NCBI RefSeq assembly: GCF_963966145.1
Contig: NC_091046.1
Span: 26,164,001 to 26,228,000 of the forward strand
Length of the DNA stretch: 64,000 bases
Reading direction: 5' to 3'
Source: Tenebrio molitor
Lineage: Eukaryota > Arthropoda > Insecta > Coleoptera > Tenebrionidae
Below are positions 16,980 to 29,289 of the stretch, in pieces; position 1 is the stretch's first letter, and each line of letters starts with the position of its first letter. Position numbers and translations under genes: made by a program. Under the pieces are notes generated by a model. That model made no database searches. It saw only the letters and a list, made by a program, of their open reading frames with translations, and was not told the DNA's origin.

Positions 16980-19900
16980 TAAAGTCACTTTATCTCTTCA
17001 AAGTAGCGCAATTCGGCCGCCATTGTGATTTCAAAATTACGCGGTAAATTTCAAATGTTGGACTAATGTTGCAATTTGGTCAAAAAATGACATTCATAAC
17101 CAAAATCTTTTGCATTCGATTGTATGTAGAGTAGTTTGTGAAATTTGAAGAAGGTAAAAATAAAATTGTAAATAAAACGAAAATTTGTAATGGCAACGTT
17201 TTATTTATTATGGTTGGGATTATTAACTGCGGCTTTCATGGCCACGCTACGACTGTCCTGTTTGTTTATAATCCTTTTTTTTTTGTTCCCTAAGTGTAAA
17301 GTAAACTCTACTTGTAACAAAAATATGTATTAAATTTTTCAATACACCATGGCAATTAGGGATGGGCGGTATATTCTCTGCTTCTGTTAAAATGTCCACG
17401 AGTTGACTCACGTTGATTTTGTTTTTAACAATTTGCTTTTCGTAAAATCTAAATTTTACCTCACACTCATATATAAAATTAAATAACTGCTGGTTTGCGT
17501 AACACAGATTTTCTTTTTCTTCTTTGTATTCTCTCAATTTTGTGAACTGCCCTACTGAGATGTGATCACCTTGTTTCAAAAGGAGAGAAGAATAGCATGC
17601 GTGGCAATTTTTAAAGTTCTTCTTAACCTTTAATAACAAAGCGCCAATAAAGCTGTACAAGGCTTCTTTGACATTTGCACTTAATTTACAATTCGCAAAA
17701 TGTGCCATTAATCCATAGTGAACTGTTTCATCTTCATCATTAAATTGCGCACTTGGCTTCAGGGTATTTATTGAATCACAATAGTGAACCAAGTGATTCG
17801 CATCGGCAATGTCGTAATTCCCGTGGTGTATTTTCCCTTCAAATTGCGACAGACACACCATTCTGAGGGCAAACTTAAATTCTCGGGCATCAGGTACGGA
17901 TCGTCTTCTTCGAATAGAAGAAAACAAATTTTCTAACGCATCCAGTGTTAGACGCCCCAACATAAAATAGTTAAATTTTTCTCGATTTAAATATATTTCT
18001 TGTAGATCCAGTGCCGTTTGTGTAGCCAAAAGGAGTCCTGTCTGAAAAGGTTTCCAAGCCTTGTCACTTAGTGTGGTATTTCTGATTATATTTATAAAAT
18101 AATGGAAAAATCGTATTGTATTTTCATATTCCTCTTGATTGGCATATGCGAAAGCTAGCTTTTGGCATCTACTACTCATTAATTTGAACCATTTATGCAT
18201 AATAATAAACCATGCCGTCGTCTGATGTTTTGCTTCTAACCTCTTAGTACCCACATAATACAGAATTGCTGCCGCAACATCATGGTTTAATAAAGCAACA
18301 CTTAAAGCAGTATTCATTTTTTCAAAATGGTTTGGGTTAATCACATTTTCCTTCAGACGGGGACATAACTTAATTACATCATCTTTGTTCAGTTGCATAA
18401 CTCTTTTAATCGGATCCAATGAAATTTCTGTTGACGGCAACTGAAATTCTTCAGGAAGTTCTTCAGCCAGGAAAAACTTGTGTCCATTCGTCAACGCACC
18501 GGCGACGTTTTTAAAAATGTGTACCGGGTCAGGCATTACTAATAATTTTTCTTCAGGAATATAAGGGTGCAATGTATAATTCTTAACTTCGCTGTGTTTA
18601 CCGGCCACTACGTTTAGCAACCTCCAAAACCCTCTATTTTGTGGACCCATATCGGAAATGACGACACGAATTGAAAGTCCAATTTCATGTGCTTTTGTGA
18701 TAATCGCCATGTTTTTTTGTAATAAATCTTGAGAAGATATGGAATTTCCTGTGAATTCGTAAGCCACCGTTTGCTTCCACCTACTGGTTACGCCTGCCAG
18801 CATAAATACTAATCCATGCGTGGCCAAATCATCACATTTTCCTGCAGAGCCATTGATTGTGGGTTGACCCAAAGTTTTCGAGGTTGAACTGTCATAGACA
18901 AGGCCTGGTTTAATTGCCATTTCATCAATAAGTAAGCAGGCATGCTTCTCCTGAGGCTGGAATGACGCTATCTGAAAGTAAAAGAAATCTTAAGGTGAAG
19001 TTGGAAAAAATTTCAAACACCATGAATCATTTTTAAAAACACAAATTTTTCATTGACTCAAAGCCATGTTTACCAAAAAGGTTATCAGATATGTTAGCAA
19101 CGGTGTTCTTATACGTACTTTTAGTTTCATTAAATTAAAAATATCTTGGAGAATACCTTCTTCAAATTTCAAGTTGTGAAGACGATGCTGTATTGTACGA
19201 ATACTTGGATATGGGAGATTTTGTTCCCGCAATTCCGTATATCCTTTTTCACCACAAGCTAGATATAATTTTATAGCTTTTGTTACAGTTTCTTCGCTCC
19301 ATTTCGTTCCTCGATGTGAGCCTGTTTTTAAAAACTGTAACTGATCGTGGTTGAATACTTGTGCCAGTCTTTCCTCTTTCTGCTCATATTTTCGTTTATA
19401 CATGCTACATTTTTTCCCAACTTTTCTTAGAGCGCGTTTTAACTCTTCAATATAATTCTGAGATTGCTGATGAAGGTCGTTATTTGCAAGTAATTCTGAT
19501 ATTTCTGTCTCAATATTGTCATGAGATAAATCACCCACATCTTCACCATCTTGTAACTCACTATTATCTAAAATTAACAAAATTGCACACATATTTAGAA
19601 CTTATTTATATTCTAATTGAAATTTCTTACCATTATGCGCATGTTCTGCCAATAATTCAACTGTAACACTAGATTCATCAATCTCTTCATACTTTCTCTT
19701 CTTTGTGTCAGAGGAGCATCCTGGCTTTTCTACATCACCATCAGGATAAATACTGTTTTGAGTGGCAGTCATTTTCAAATCAGGAACTGCATCACGACAT
19801 AATAATCTTCGATTGTCACTCCTATTTCTTTCAAATTGTTGTTCTGAAAAATGAACCTGTAACAATTCAATTTTGTCATATACCACAACATACAACAAAA

Positions 19901-20447
19901 AATCCTATACTTACTTCACAAATCATAGACATCGGTTTTAGATCGGATCTTCCAATACTTTTCAGCCAAGATGCTCTTCTATTAACATCATTTTGACCTT
20001 AAAAAAATGAAATCGTAATATGTGACCATTTAATCTGAATACAATAAATTGTTAATTTTTACCTTGTGGCAATCTAAATAACCGAAAGCCGTTTTCGGAT
20101 CTATTTTTGCAATGTGGTACACAACATCCAGTCATTTTTACTGTTTAGTATCTAGCCCCTTCAGAGTTCATCCAACACCACAAACAACAACACACAGTAT
20201 GCAACACACCAGTAAACGTATATAAAAATCAAAGGTGCAGTTAAATTATTCACGTGGAATCTTGGATGTTTACGAAAGGCGATAAAAACCTGACAAAAAC
20301 GAGAAATTCCACCAGTGACAACTAACAAATGGCAATTGACAAGCGTCTGGGAACTGTCACTCCGCCATTGTGATTCCTGATAGTCTTTTCTCTGTCTAAC
20401 ACATTGTCTTTACCAATTGCGCTACTTTGAGAGATAAAGTGACTTTA
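16980..20447 (-). mobile_element. Complete P element (THAP/P superfamily), 3468 bp
   Basis: The terminal inverted repeat is TAAAGTCACTTTATCTCT(T)CAAAGTAGCGCAATT, about 34 bp with one indel. Exact 8-bp target duplications CCCTGCCT lie at 16972-16979 and 20448-20455. Subterminal CGCCATTGTGATT occurs near both ends (about 17017 and 20364). The single gene is transcribed from right to left. All these are hallmarks of P elements, and nothing looks decayed. Confidence 0.95.
17247..20135 (-). CDS. P-element (THAP9-like) transposase, intact, five exons
   Basis: Exons are 20135-20063, 19997-19915, 19856-19631, 19567-19119 and 18971-17247. All borders are GT/AG and phases fit, giving 851 residues. Residues 1 to about 80 form a THAP zinc finger (CCVPHC; WLKSIG; CEVHF; AVPDLK). 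An acidic, lysine-rich linker and a coiled coil (YIEELKRALRKVGKKCSMYK) follow, then a helix-turn-helix region. Exon 5 has LLIDEMAIKPGL (first Asp), VVISDMGPQNRGFW (second Asp), the GTP-binding insertion, and LDALENLFSSIRRRR (Glu). By homology it binds the element ends and catalyses cut-and-paste transposition in the nucleus using GTP as cofactor. Start chosen because MTGCCVPHC is the usual THAP N-terminus. Confidence 0.93.
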
Positions 20448-20455
20448 CCCTGCCT

Positions 20456-20895
20456 AAATGCTGGTTATCAATTTGTGTGTACAATCTGCTAAAACATGTT
20501 AAAAATGACACTGACAGCATTGTCATTAAAAACAACTATGGGCCGGATTCACCAACGCCAGTTAAAGTTAACTGTAGGTTAAAATATACGGAAACATTGT
20601 TATAACAATAGGTAACTAAAGTAGTGAAACATTTTAACCTATTGTTAACTTTAACTGGCGTTGGTGAATTCGGCCCTATATGTTTTTTAATGGTAGCTTA
20701 TACTCCGTACAGGTCCGGCCACGGAATTTTGGCAGTCACTTGTCATTCCATTGACATGAGATGTAAAGCGGCCCTTACTTATTCGTAACCTCACTTTCTG
20801 CTATTGCAATGCTTGTCATTTTGACGCTGACTGACTTGGATGAAAACGCGCTTCCTCATTTCCTGCAACAAGTCAAGCACACATAATATTATCAA
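20456..20895. other. Non-coding, with a short MITE
   Basis: Holds the MITE at 20540-20678; the remaining 200 bp up to 20895 show no gene or repeat that I can place. Confidence 0.5.
20540..20678. mobile_element. 139-bp MITE
   Basis: GGGCCGGATTCACCAACGCC and AGTTAAAGTTAAC on the left are inverted on the right (GTTAACTTTAACTGGCG...TGAATTCGGCCC). TA flanks both sides. The GGGCCGATTY start recalls the Harbinger-type element at 27.8-29.1 kb. Confidence 0.8.
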
Positions 20896-21071
20896 GGGTG
20901 TTTTTTAAGATTTGGCGTCGAAATTGGCGTTGGAGAGTCGATTGGAAACGCACCGCTCGTGTAAAAGCGTAAGATTTAAACATCTAATCCGTGATCCGTT
21001 ATCTGTATAGTGCATTCACAATCGACTCTTCAACGCCAAGTTGACACCAAATTTAAAAAAAACACCTCGTA
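20896..21071. mobile_element. MITE family A, copy 2
   Basis: AAGGGTGTTTTTTAAGATTT and its inverse enclose GAGTCGATTGGAAACGCACC...GCATTCACAATCGACTCTTC. It is homologous to 16565-16757. Confidence 0.75.
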
Positions 21072-21112
21072 CATATGAGTACTAAGTGGGTATTAGACAC
21101 ATGCAAAAGAAA

Positions 21113-21621
21113 CTACACTCACCGGCAAAAAAAACGGAACACTAATTAGTCAACAACAAATTATTCCCATAATACCTATTTTGATGTACTTATTTTGACC
21201 AGGAGGCGATGATAGCAAACATAACCTTGAACATTAGCATAAGCTATTTTATTAGCAATTTCGCATAAAAACAAATTTTTTGCTTAAAAACCTTCTTTTC
21301 TTAAATTTACCATTTTTATAATAATCAAGCAACCTGGTTAGATTTTTATAACTTTTGTAATTTTTTATTGTTGTTAACTTCGAATTTAAGTGCAGAACGT
21401 AAAAAAATGTCTGTAGCTGGTGTAAATATTGCCAGAGCAGTAGCTTTGGTTGAAGACTGTTGTTGTTTCCGTTATGCAGCTAATGCTATTGAGGCTCCTC
21501 TTGCTAGTCGTCACCGAGCTGTTAGAAGGTTTCAAAAGACCAATTGAAAAAGAGCAACCACATACCGCGACGATAGATTTTTAAATAATAATGGTGTTCC
21601 GCTTTTTCTGCCTGTGAGTGT
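21113..21621 (+). mobile_element. Deleted Tc1-like element with HTH remnant
   Basis: The ends TACACTCACCGGCAAAAAAA and its inverse at 21590-21621 carry TA. Inside, 21406-21546 reads MSVAGVNIARAVALVEDCCC, then ASRHRAVRRFQKTN, the N-terminal HTH of a Tc1-like trans­posase, broken by a stop. The catalytic domain is missing. Confidence 0.75.
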
Positions 21622-23400
21622 AGTATTTTGTAATTGCCCCATTTGCTTCTAAAACTTTTCTTAGCCTATTGGGCATGGTGTGACCCAAAATGGGCCAGGG
21701 ACAGCACCGGGCTCTCAGGGGGTTTTTCGGGGCAAAGGGTGTGGGTTCAAAATGGGCGCCTGGGTTCAAAATGGGCGCCAGGCAACTTTTTGGAGCTGGT
21801 GTTGTCTTGTCCAGTTGCCGGGACAAGTGCTCAATTTTTAATTTCGTCGGAAAATTTAAATAAACGAGTCCTCGATTTCCGCTCACGATAGGTGTTTTTT
21901 GATACCCCCGTATCTAGGAGTGCGCAATACGAAATACTGGACCTTATTTTCCGCTGCAATAAGGCGTCCCGATGATTGCACGAACAGCGCATCTAAATGA
22001 CCATTTCCGGCGGTTCTATACGTGCGCTCTAAAATGACAGACGGATGATCATGGCACCGGTTTGTTTACATTGGTTTTCACCGACCGGGAAATTCACGGA
22101 TGTTGTTGCGGTAAAGAGTCGGTGAGCCCGCGCGTATCTCACGATAGATGGTAACGGCCATTTTCCGCAGGATCTCGAAGGTTGGACACACAAGAACAAA
22201 AGGAAGAAGGTTGGGGAAAAGAAGAGAAGAAGATAACGTTCCGGCAAGTCACGGGAACAAAAGGGAATCGGAACTGACTTTGCCGTACGGTTACCCGAGT
22301 TGTGAAGAAGAAGAGAGGAATTGAAGGAAAAGGAAAGGAGAAAGAAGAAAAAAAGAGAACGATAAAAAGATAGGCCGCAGCTAGACAGCCTAGAGGCGTG
22401 AAGCCACCTCAACTCGAAATTTTAGGGCCAACGCGTGTTGTTCCAGCCGCCCCGAAATGGCTGGCACAGTGACTCTGAAATGAAAACTCAAAAGAAAACC
22501 GAAAGTGAAACTGAAAGTGAAACGATAAACAAAAAAATTTAATGCTGAAACGATAAACAAAAAATGAACTGACTGACGAAACAACCAAACAAAACTGAAT
22601 GATCTCGAAATGAGCGTCCCGAAAAAGGTTACGGCACGGTGGGCGCCTCGCATCGTCATGTAACGTCGTGCTTTTTCTTGCTAGCTCCAGGTGTTTGAGC
22701 AGCGATGTAATTTTCCCGCGAGCAATAGTAGGATCTCTTGGGCCTCCTACACCGGCCAAAAGAATAGTGGCATTTTGATATGCTACAGTGGAAAGGCATA
22801 GATTTCTGATGTGGTCCTGAGGAATGAGACGTATGCATACCGCAGTTGTCCTGGTGAAAGATAAAGTTTTGATTTGGATAAACCCTAGTCACTGAAGGGC
22901 GCATTACATTTTCCAGGATCCTAATGTAAACGCTAGAGTTCAGCTACTCTTCCACATGGAGCATTACCCCAGAACTAACAGCAGAAGTTCACCCTCATAC
23001 GTTAATAGAAAAGCGACCGGATTGTTCTGTCGATTCAACATTGCGTTCATATCGGCTGTTTCGTGGTCTATAAATCTTAAGAGGACCATTACGCGACGAC
23101 TCGAAGACCTTTTCGTCTGAGAACACAACTCTGCTCAAAAAAGCATTATCTTTTGCTAGGTGCTCTAAAGCAAATCCAACTTTTGCATTCTTTTGCCGAG
23201 GACCTAGCAGCTGCGTGGTTTCGAAGTTCACTATTCCGCAGACGACGGCGGATGTTCTAACGGAGCCCGGGAAATTACTGATACTCACTGCTGCAATAGC
23301 TGTAGTAAAAGGACTGTTTCGTGTCACATTTAAAAGTTGTTTGTCTTGATCACATGTAGAAATTCGACGTCCCCAGGAACCTGGACGTCGTTCCACTGTT
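21622..23400 (-). pseudogene. Tc1-like transposase, broken
   Basis: From 23396 down: DNA-binding linker, then NAKVGFALEHLAKDNAFLSR, VVFSDEKVFESS (first Asp), LKIYRPRNSRYER. After stops it continues VYPNQNFIFHQDNCGMHTSH (second Asp). The SPDLNPIE block is missing. A C-terminus typical of the group (MPNRLRKVLEANGAITKY) reappears at 21690-21625. The 22.0-22.6 kb stretch between is foreign and unrecognised. Confidence 0.65.
21704..22640. other. GC-richer and purine-rich block, unidentified
   Basis: TGGGTTCAAAATGGGCGCC occurs twice in tandem at 21743-21780. From about 22195 to 22370 the plus strand is strongly purine-rich (GAAGAAGG, GAGAAAGAAG), as in some LTR-element leaders. No ORF of known family is present. 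Confidence 0.4.
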
Positions 23401-23666
23401 TGATATTGCCTTCATTTTTTAATCATTACAGTTATCCTATACCCAAACGTTTCGAAATTTAGAATGCGATAGACCATCTTGGAACAGGGATATACAGTAT
23501 GTTATTGAAATGCGTTAAGAAAATTTAAACGGTGATAGAACTCATTAAAACAAATTACTTTTCTATTTACCATTTTTTCGAAAAATCTTTCTAAACCCAG
23601 ATAAAGTTTTAATTAGTTTTATCGTAAATTCTAGTACCCGCTAGTGTCTCCGTGCGTATTGTAATT

Positions 23667-23909
23667 TCAATTTGGTTGTAGGTCGTAAAATTTTATTGGA
23701 TATTATGAGCGATTAACGGGCACAATGGTTGGGTTTGAAAAGGTTGGGTAGCGGCGCGTGCCGTTTGCCGTACAATGCAAATATACCAAATGTACAATAC
23801 AACCCTGCTTAAAATATTACCTACTAGTGGTAAACTAGGATTTATAAGCCCCGCAAGATCTTTAACTTAAAGTACCATAAAATTTTACGACCTACAACCA
23901 AATTGAAAA
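23667..23909. mobile_element. MITE with 29-bp TIRs
   Basis: CAATTTGGTTGTAGGTCGTA...AAATTTTAT is repeated inverted at the right end without visible mismatch. The interior is non-coding. Confidence 0.8.
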
Positions 23910-24602
23910 CACAGTACTTTAAAAGCGAAAGAAGATAAAAACCTTAAATGCTGGACAGCATTCACAAAGGTACGTGGGCAGGGAACTTGGCGAGCGGGAA
24001 ATTTCTTCATGAACCTACATACAAACGCCTGGTTGTATCAGCATTTGATAAAGTTTCCCCGTAGATGAGCACCATATCTGTTAACTCCGGATTAGAGTAC
24101 TGCACGTAGAGGGATATGGAGGGAGCACTATGCTGGCAACGTAAACGCAGCGGCACGTCGCGAGACCTGTGCGGAGACCTTTTATGACGCCTTTTAAAGT
24201 GACCGCCAGTACTTCGTGAAATTTCGTGACGAGGGTCGTTGGGCATTAGATGCTTCATAGGCGTCGGTGTTCCGTCATTTTACTGAGATTTAGTTTTTTA
24301 TACGTGAACCGGTTGGTGACTTGTCTTTGTATTTTTTCAGTTGTATAACTCAGATCTGTTTTTATTTTGAACTAAATATTTACGGTCGTCTTCCTACAAT
24401 TCCTACAAAAATTGTCCCCAGAAAAAAAGTTAAAAGGACGCCACTGAAAAGATGAAATATCTGCGTTAACTTCGGTTTCGCTCGGCTCATCTGGAGACCT
24501 TTTATTAGGTCTACAGAAAAGCGTGGTCGTAACCACTTTTTTGAAGAGTGCTCCCTCCATATCCTTCTACGGTACTGCACCATTTTTAACGATAATAATA
24601 AA
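23910..24602. other. No gene recognised
   Basis: GGATATGGAGGGAGCACT (about 24113) recurs inverted as AGTGCTCCCTCCATATCC (24547), and GGAGACCTTTTA occurs twice on the plus strand (24173 and 24492). This points to a small rearranged repeat. No family could be named. Confidence 0.35.
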
Positions 24603-24604
24603 TA

Positions 24605-25205
24605 CAGTGAGTTTTTTTAAGACTGGCCATAGGATTTTACATGCTAATTTTTCAACCCCCTGTTAACTTTTATTTTTGTGAAAATTACAAAGCCTAGCGC
24701 TGTTTTTAGATTAAACAATAATATTATCTAATTATTTACTTCATTTTGTAATACCTAAATGGTTGTAATAGACAATTTACAAACAAAATCTTATTTGCAA
24801 AAAATAGTCTGAACATTAATATTTTACATAACGATAGATTCATTATTTATGTTATAACAAGTTTCTTTACTTCAATAAAAATTAAATGAAATGTTCAAAA
24901 TGGCCTCCAGAGGCAGTTAAGCAATTACACAATCAATTACATATCAAAATTACAAATGTCTGGTGAAATTTTAGCCTACTGAAAATTTAAAATTGAAGCA
25001 AACGGAATTCAAAAAACCTCTTTTTGCTAGCTTATTCCTTGCTTCTAGTTATTAAATTGAAATTGTTTCAATACATTATCATATCTCACAACTTTACTAC
25101 AAAACTGGGTTGAATATTTTCATGAGGACAATAGTTAATAGGGGGTTGAGGGGTTGAAAAATTAGCATGTAAAACCCTATGGCCAGTCTTAAAAAAAACT
25201 GACTG
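24605..25205 (-). mobile_element. Deleted mariner-type element
   Basis: TA-flanked ends CAGTGAGTTTTTTTAAGACT...GGCC and inverse match over about 60 bp. At 24944-24889 the minus strand keeps only the transposase C-terminus: CNCLTASGGHFEHFI then stop, comparable to QQNGGHFEPFL at 4793. The rest of the gene is deleted. Confidence 0.75.
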
Positions 25206-25206
25206 T

Positions 25207-25453
25207 ATATTTAAATCATACTCTGGGGAATTCCGACGAAAATTTCGTAAAGCGGCTGGGGATTTAGAAACAGGGCAGCGGGTAGCAGGTAGTCTCCTTT
25301 AGGCGAAGTGCTCCTCTTCACACTAGGGGGTAACAAATACTAATCCCCTCATTATTAGCACTGCATGGTATTGCCTGTCGTAAAACTGTCAGGAGGTGTT
25401 GTATGGTTGGTTGTATAGTTACGAAATAGATATTTTCGTTGCGTGATGGGCAC
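25207..25453. other. Spacer before the LTR element
   Basis: No gene or repeat identified. Confidence 0.4.
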
Positions 25454-26371
25454 TGTTAGGTTATTTATTTTTACCCCAGCCCAATGACTGAATAAAATAA
25501 CGATTTAGGCGTTGGCGTCGTGACCGGGAATTGACAGAAGACGGCACCGCTGGAACGCAAACCGAAGGAGAGGGTGAATGATACAAACTTACCCAAGACC
25601 TCGCTATAATGAAGTTAAATTATTGATGTTCACAACAAAATTTAAACAATTAAAAATATTGACTTACAAAAATGACGTGATGTACAATGATGTAAAATTT
25701 AATGACAATCGAAAATATAAATTAATTGTAATGATGAGTTTTCAAACCAATATGTAATTAATTCATATACAAAAAAAAAAAAATGGCGAAAGACGGCAAA
25801 AGAACTCCGACTGATCGGTCTTATCGCGGGTCGAGACCTCGCCGACATAAGACCGTGGAAAAAAAAATAGTTGATTATCTGGTGGCGAGTGCTGTCCTTC
25901 CAGAGGCAGCGAGGACGACAGGACGGGGTTGCTCCAGAGTACGTCTCTTAGACTGAGTAACCTTCCTCCTACAGGTTCTGCTCCGACGATGAAGGAGGAC
26001 TTGAATCGGCAAGGGGACCAGGTAGTTGGTTAATCGTGTGATTTCTGGCGACCTGGTGGAGATTCGTCGTGGGGGTGGAGCTGCTACCGATCGTTTTCCG
26101 TCGACCTGTACCCGTACACGTGCGTTTTAACTTGAGGTACCGCTTGCACTCGAAAGCGGAGAAAATGTTGGGGTTAATATCTTATCAGGCCGAAAGGGGA
26201 GAGTGATTTCGATCCGCAGCGAGCGATTTGTCCCACAAGGGAACCTCTTGGCGGCGCGGTCTCTTATATCCGTCCGTGACGAGCGGAGTGGTTCCTACCT
26301 GGCTGGAACTGCACCGGAAACGACACCCCTATTTGACCGCACCAACCTTCACCCTCTTTACCCACGGAAAA

Positions 26372-26971
26372 GGTAAAAAAAAACAACCTAGAAAATAATA
26401 TAATAGAGAAAAATTAAATAAATTCCCAACATAACCAGCAAATACACCAACTACATCTAATTCAACAAAGACAATGCTTCAGATATTCGACGATGGAATG
26501 TACCAGCATGATTTTCAAATATATCAGCAAATAGCTGCAACTGGTTATACAACGTACACATAGCAATAATAGGTGAATTTTGATGGTAATTAGTGCTTGA
26601 AAGTTGATTCCAGAATGTAGCACTATAACGAATTCCCAATTTTGGGATTATAAACTTTAACATTTCTACAAGTTCCGAACAATCAATCTTGCAATGCACG
26701 ATTCTGTGTAAATACAAAACAGATGCAATCTGTCGCCTGACATACAAGGGTTCCAGCTGAAATTCATTGATTAAACATGTGTAGGCATAACCCCTAACTG
26801 GATAAGCACCAAATTTAACAAGGTACAAATACTTTAAAAATTTCCTTTGTATGGACTCAATGGAACAAACATGAGTTTGATATCTAGGGTTCCATACCAC
26901 ACAAGCGTATTCAAAGTGAGATCGAATGAAAGCATAGAATAATAGTTTAAGACAATCAATAGTTTTAAAAC
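26372..26971 (-). pseudogene. LINE reverse transcriptase C-terminus and 3' end
   Basis: The minus strand reads SFKTIDCLKLLFYAFIRSHF, EYACVVWNPRYQTHVCSIES and IQRKFLKYLYLVKFG, the post-RT region of a jockey/CR1-type LINE. It joins in frame to the RT part that ends at about 30890 (...MLEFIIRNTY), so one LINE copy was split by about 3.9 kb of DNA elements. Its 3' end lies near 26370 within the LTR. Confidence 0.8.
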
Positions 26972-27275
26972 TCTTAGGGCGGGTGTTTCAATCGATGATT
27001 AACATTTTAATTAGCTAATCGTTACTTCTTGATTAATTTCAAATTAATCATGGATAGTGTTTTTCAAACCAAAATTCAATTATGATTAACTAACTAAAAA
27101 TGAATCGAAAGTTTGTTACGTTGGTATTAACTTTTCTGATGCTTTTCTGTCAAATCTGACAACTTGGCGATTTGTGATTTGTGACAACTTCAAATTTGTA
27201 ATTTTGTTGGTTCATGGTAATTTCAGTTAAAAACCATTTCTTGGATAAGTAAATGTATTAAACATGTAGGATTTA

Positions 27276-27420
27276 TCAAAATGAAGGATCATTTTGTAGT
27301 TAGCATGGCGTGTACAAGTGTGAGTAATTCAATTATGCGATCTGGCAATTTCTCTGAAGAGGAAGAGCAATTGCTTGTGAGCCTAGTAGCACAAAACAAG
27401 CATATTGTTGAAAATTGAAA
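27276..27420 (+). pseudogene. Myb/SANT-like N-terminus
   Basis: MACTSVSNSIMRSGNFSEEE, then EQLLVSLVAQNKHIVEN, then a stop. NFSxEExxLLVxLVxxxKHIIEN is the first helix region of Harbinger-associated Myb/SANT proteins. Truncated by the stop. Confidence 0.6.
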
Positions 27421-27639
27421 AAAATAAAAAGCACAAAACAGTTTCACTGGCTGTAGATTTGTGTGTACCACAAAACTCTCCAGCCACGAATGATCCTGTT
27501 GCATAAAATCGCAGACTCAAAAGCAACTAATTTTGAGGCGATAGACAGTCATTTCCGAAACAAAGATTTTGCTGGTAACACCTGAATTTGATACAGACTA
27601 CTCCATAACACTCATCGGTTAGTTGGATAGGAAATAGCT

Positions 27640-27786
27640 TCTTCCATTTTTTCTAACAATCTTTCTACTGTTCGCGAAGACAAACGAAAACGACAAAAAA
27701 AATCTTTTTGGTCCCATTCTTCGAAGTGATTGGGCCTGAAACGAATAGTTTTTGGCCTCCATAGCTCCTCATCGCTACTTTAAGTA
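27640..27786 (-). pseudogene. Harbinger transposase N-terminus
   Basis: The minus strand reads SDEELWRPKTIRFRPNHFEE, WDQKDFFCRFRLSSRTVERL and LEKMEEAISYPTNR then stop. NHFEEWxDxDFxxRFRLSxxTVxxLL is the usual start of a Harbinger transposase. It is cut on its upstream side by the smaller Harbinger at 27790. Confidence 0.65.
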
Positions 27787-28167
27787 TTAGGGCCGATTTC
27801 ATAAATTTTATGCAAATGGAACATTAGTTAATGTAGACATTAATTTAATGGGAACATTAAAACTTCCTTTAAATCAAAATGATTTCATAATGCAGTTTTT
27901 AACGTACATTAACTAATGGACAATTAGATGAAAATAATGCTAGGTTGGTATTCCTAGTTTTGACGTCTCGTACATTTGACATTCAAAAAGTAAAGTATTG
28001 GAGCGTATACAGGGTATTTCGCGAGTGATAATGAGCCTGACGGAATTAAAAATGCAACCCACACTACATTACCGAAAAAACTGGGTACTGAAATTAAAAA
28101 TGTCCGGCATTTTTGCATTTTTTATTTTAACGGGCTCACTCGGGAAATACCCTGTCTATTTAATAAA

Positions 28168-28260
28168 ATGGAGGACAAAAGTAAGAAAACAAAACGTAGC
28201 CGTGGTAATAATTTCTGGAAAGACGAAGAACTGTTGCTTCTGTCTGAGATAGAAGATTTT
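28168..28260 (+). pseudogene. Myb/SANT-like N-terminus in the small Harbinger
   Basis: MEDKSKKTKRSRGNNFWKDE, then ELLLLSEI. A basic start followed by NFWxxEELLLL is the onset of the Myb/SANT domain. Nothing matching follows. Confidence 0.55.
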
Positions 28261-28329
28261 TATTATAGATTTATATTTTTTTTGAGTAAAATACAATCTA
28301 TTGCACCAATAACACGTGGAACTCTTGCT

Positions 28330-28565
28330 ATTTGGTACATCTTTTTTTTCAGCACTTCTGTGCATTTCTTCAATATTCTCATACTTGTTAACGTAATTTG
28401 GACGTAGAGAAGCAATAGCTTCAGATACTGTTTCTTTTATCCGACATGCAGAAGATGTTGAGACACCGGCAAAATCCGAAACCGATCATTGCATACTTCC
28501 ACTTGCATAAAATCTAAGGGCCAAGAACAACTGAGTAACTGATTTTAGGCTTCCTCCTCTATAAT
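28330..28565 (-). pseudogene. Harbinger transposase HTH fragment in the small Harbinger
   Basis: With shifts, the minus strand reads TQLFLALRFYASGS, SVSDFAGVSTSSACRIKETV and SEAIASLRPNYVNKYENIEE. This is the segment after the transposase N-terminus (LALRFYATGSxQxxVGDxxGVSxSxxSRxI). The DDE part is absent. Confidence 0.65.
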
Positions 28566-29289
28566 ACGTATAGGTACTCGTATAAAGTAAAACTTCGTTT
28601 CTCTGAATAAAAATAAACAGGGTCTGTAATTTACCTTTTTGTAGCAGGTCTAATTCGATCCTGAATCTGCCCCCAAGTAGAATATAAAAAGTATATTTAT
28701 TAATTCGAAACCGTTGAAAAAAAAATTAATTCGTCGAAAATTTCTAGGTATGTAGTTTTTTCTTTAACTAGACATTTTTAGTCTCCGTACAAACCAGATA
28801 TCATTTTCATTCTAAGCGAAGATGAACTTACATACTTGTATTAATCGCATTCATTTTTATGATTTAAAAAACATTTTTTGACAAACATGAGGTTAATTGT
28901 AGAATTAAATTTTTAATGGGTCAAAATTGTGGCATTAACGTTAATGAAACATTAACTCCTAATGGTACATTAAAAAAAAATATGAAATCACTTTTTAATT
29001 TAATGGTACCTACCATTAAATATTAATGGAGGATTAATTCTGATTATGAAATCGGCCCTTAATGCCATAAAGATAACACAGGCCTGCAAAACAAAACTTT
29101 TTAAGCGATGTTTTGATTTTGATAACTGATTTTGTATAACATTGGAGCCCTGATTACAGAAATACAATTCATTTTTTTGTATCACGTCAGGTTTTTTCAC
29201 AATTAACAAAAAAAAATTAAGCAATTTATTTAGGAAATTAAGATGTTTATAATAATTCTTGGTTAATAATCTAACTAAATTTTTTATTC

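Larger units (their letters stand above)
27790..29058. mobile_element. 1.27-kb Harbinger element, TTA duplications
   Basis: The ends GGGCCGATTTCATAA and inverse are each bordered by TTA (27787-27789, 29059-29061). Subterminal AATGGTACATTAA-like words recur near both ends. It holds remnants of both Harbinger genes, described separately, so it is a deleted copy. Confidence 0.8.

Noticed and set aside
22029..22759. Phe/Ser-rich minus-strand membrane-like ORFs
   Set aside because: They are the complement of a purine-rich tract; hydrophobicity comes from TTC/TCT codons only.
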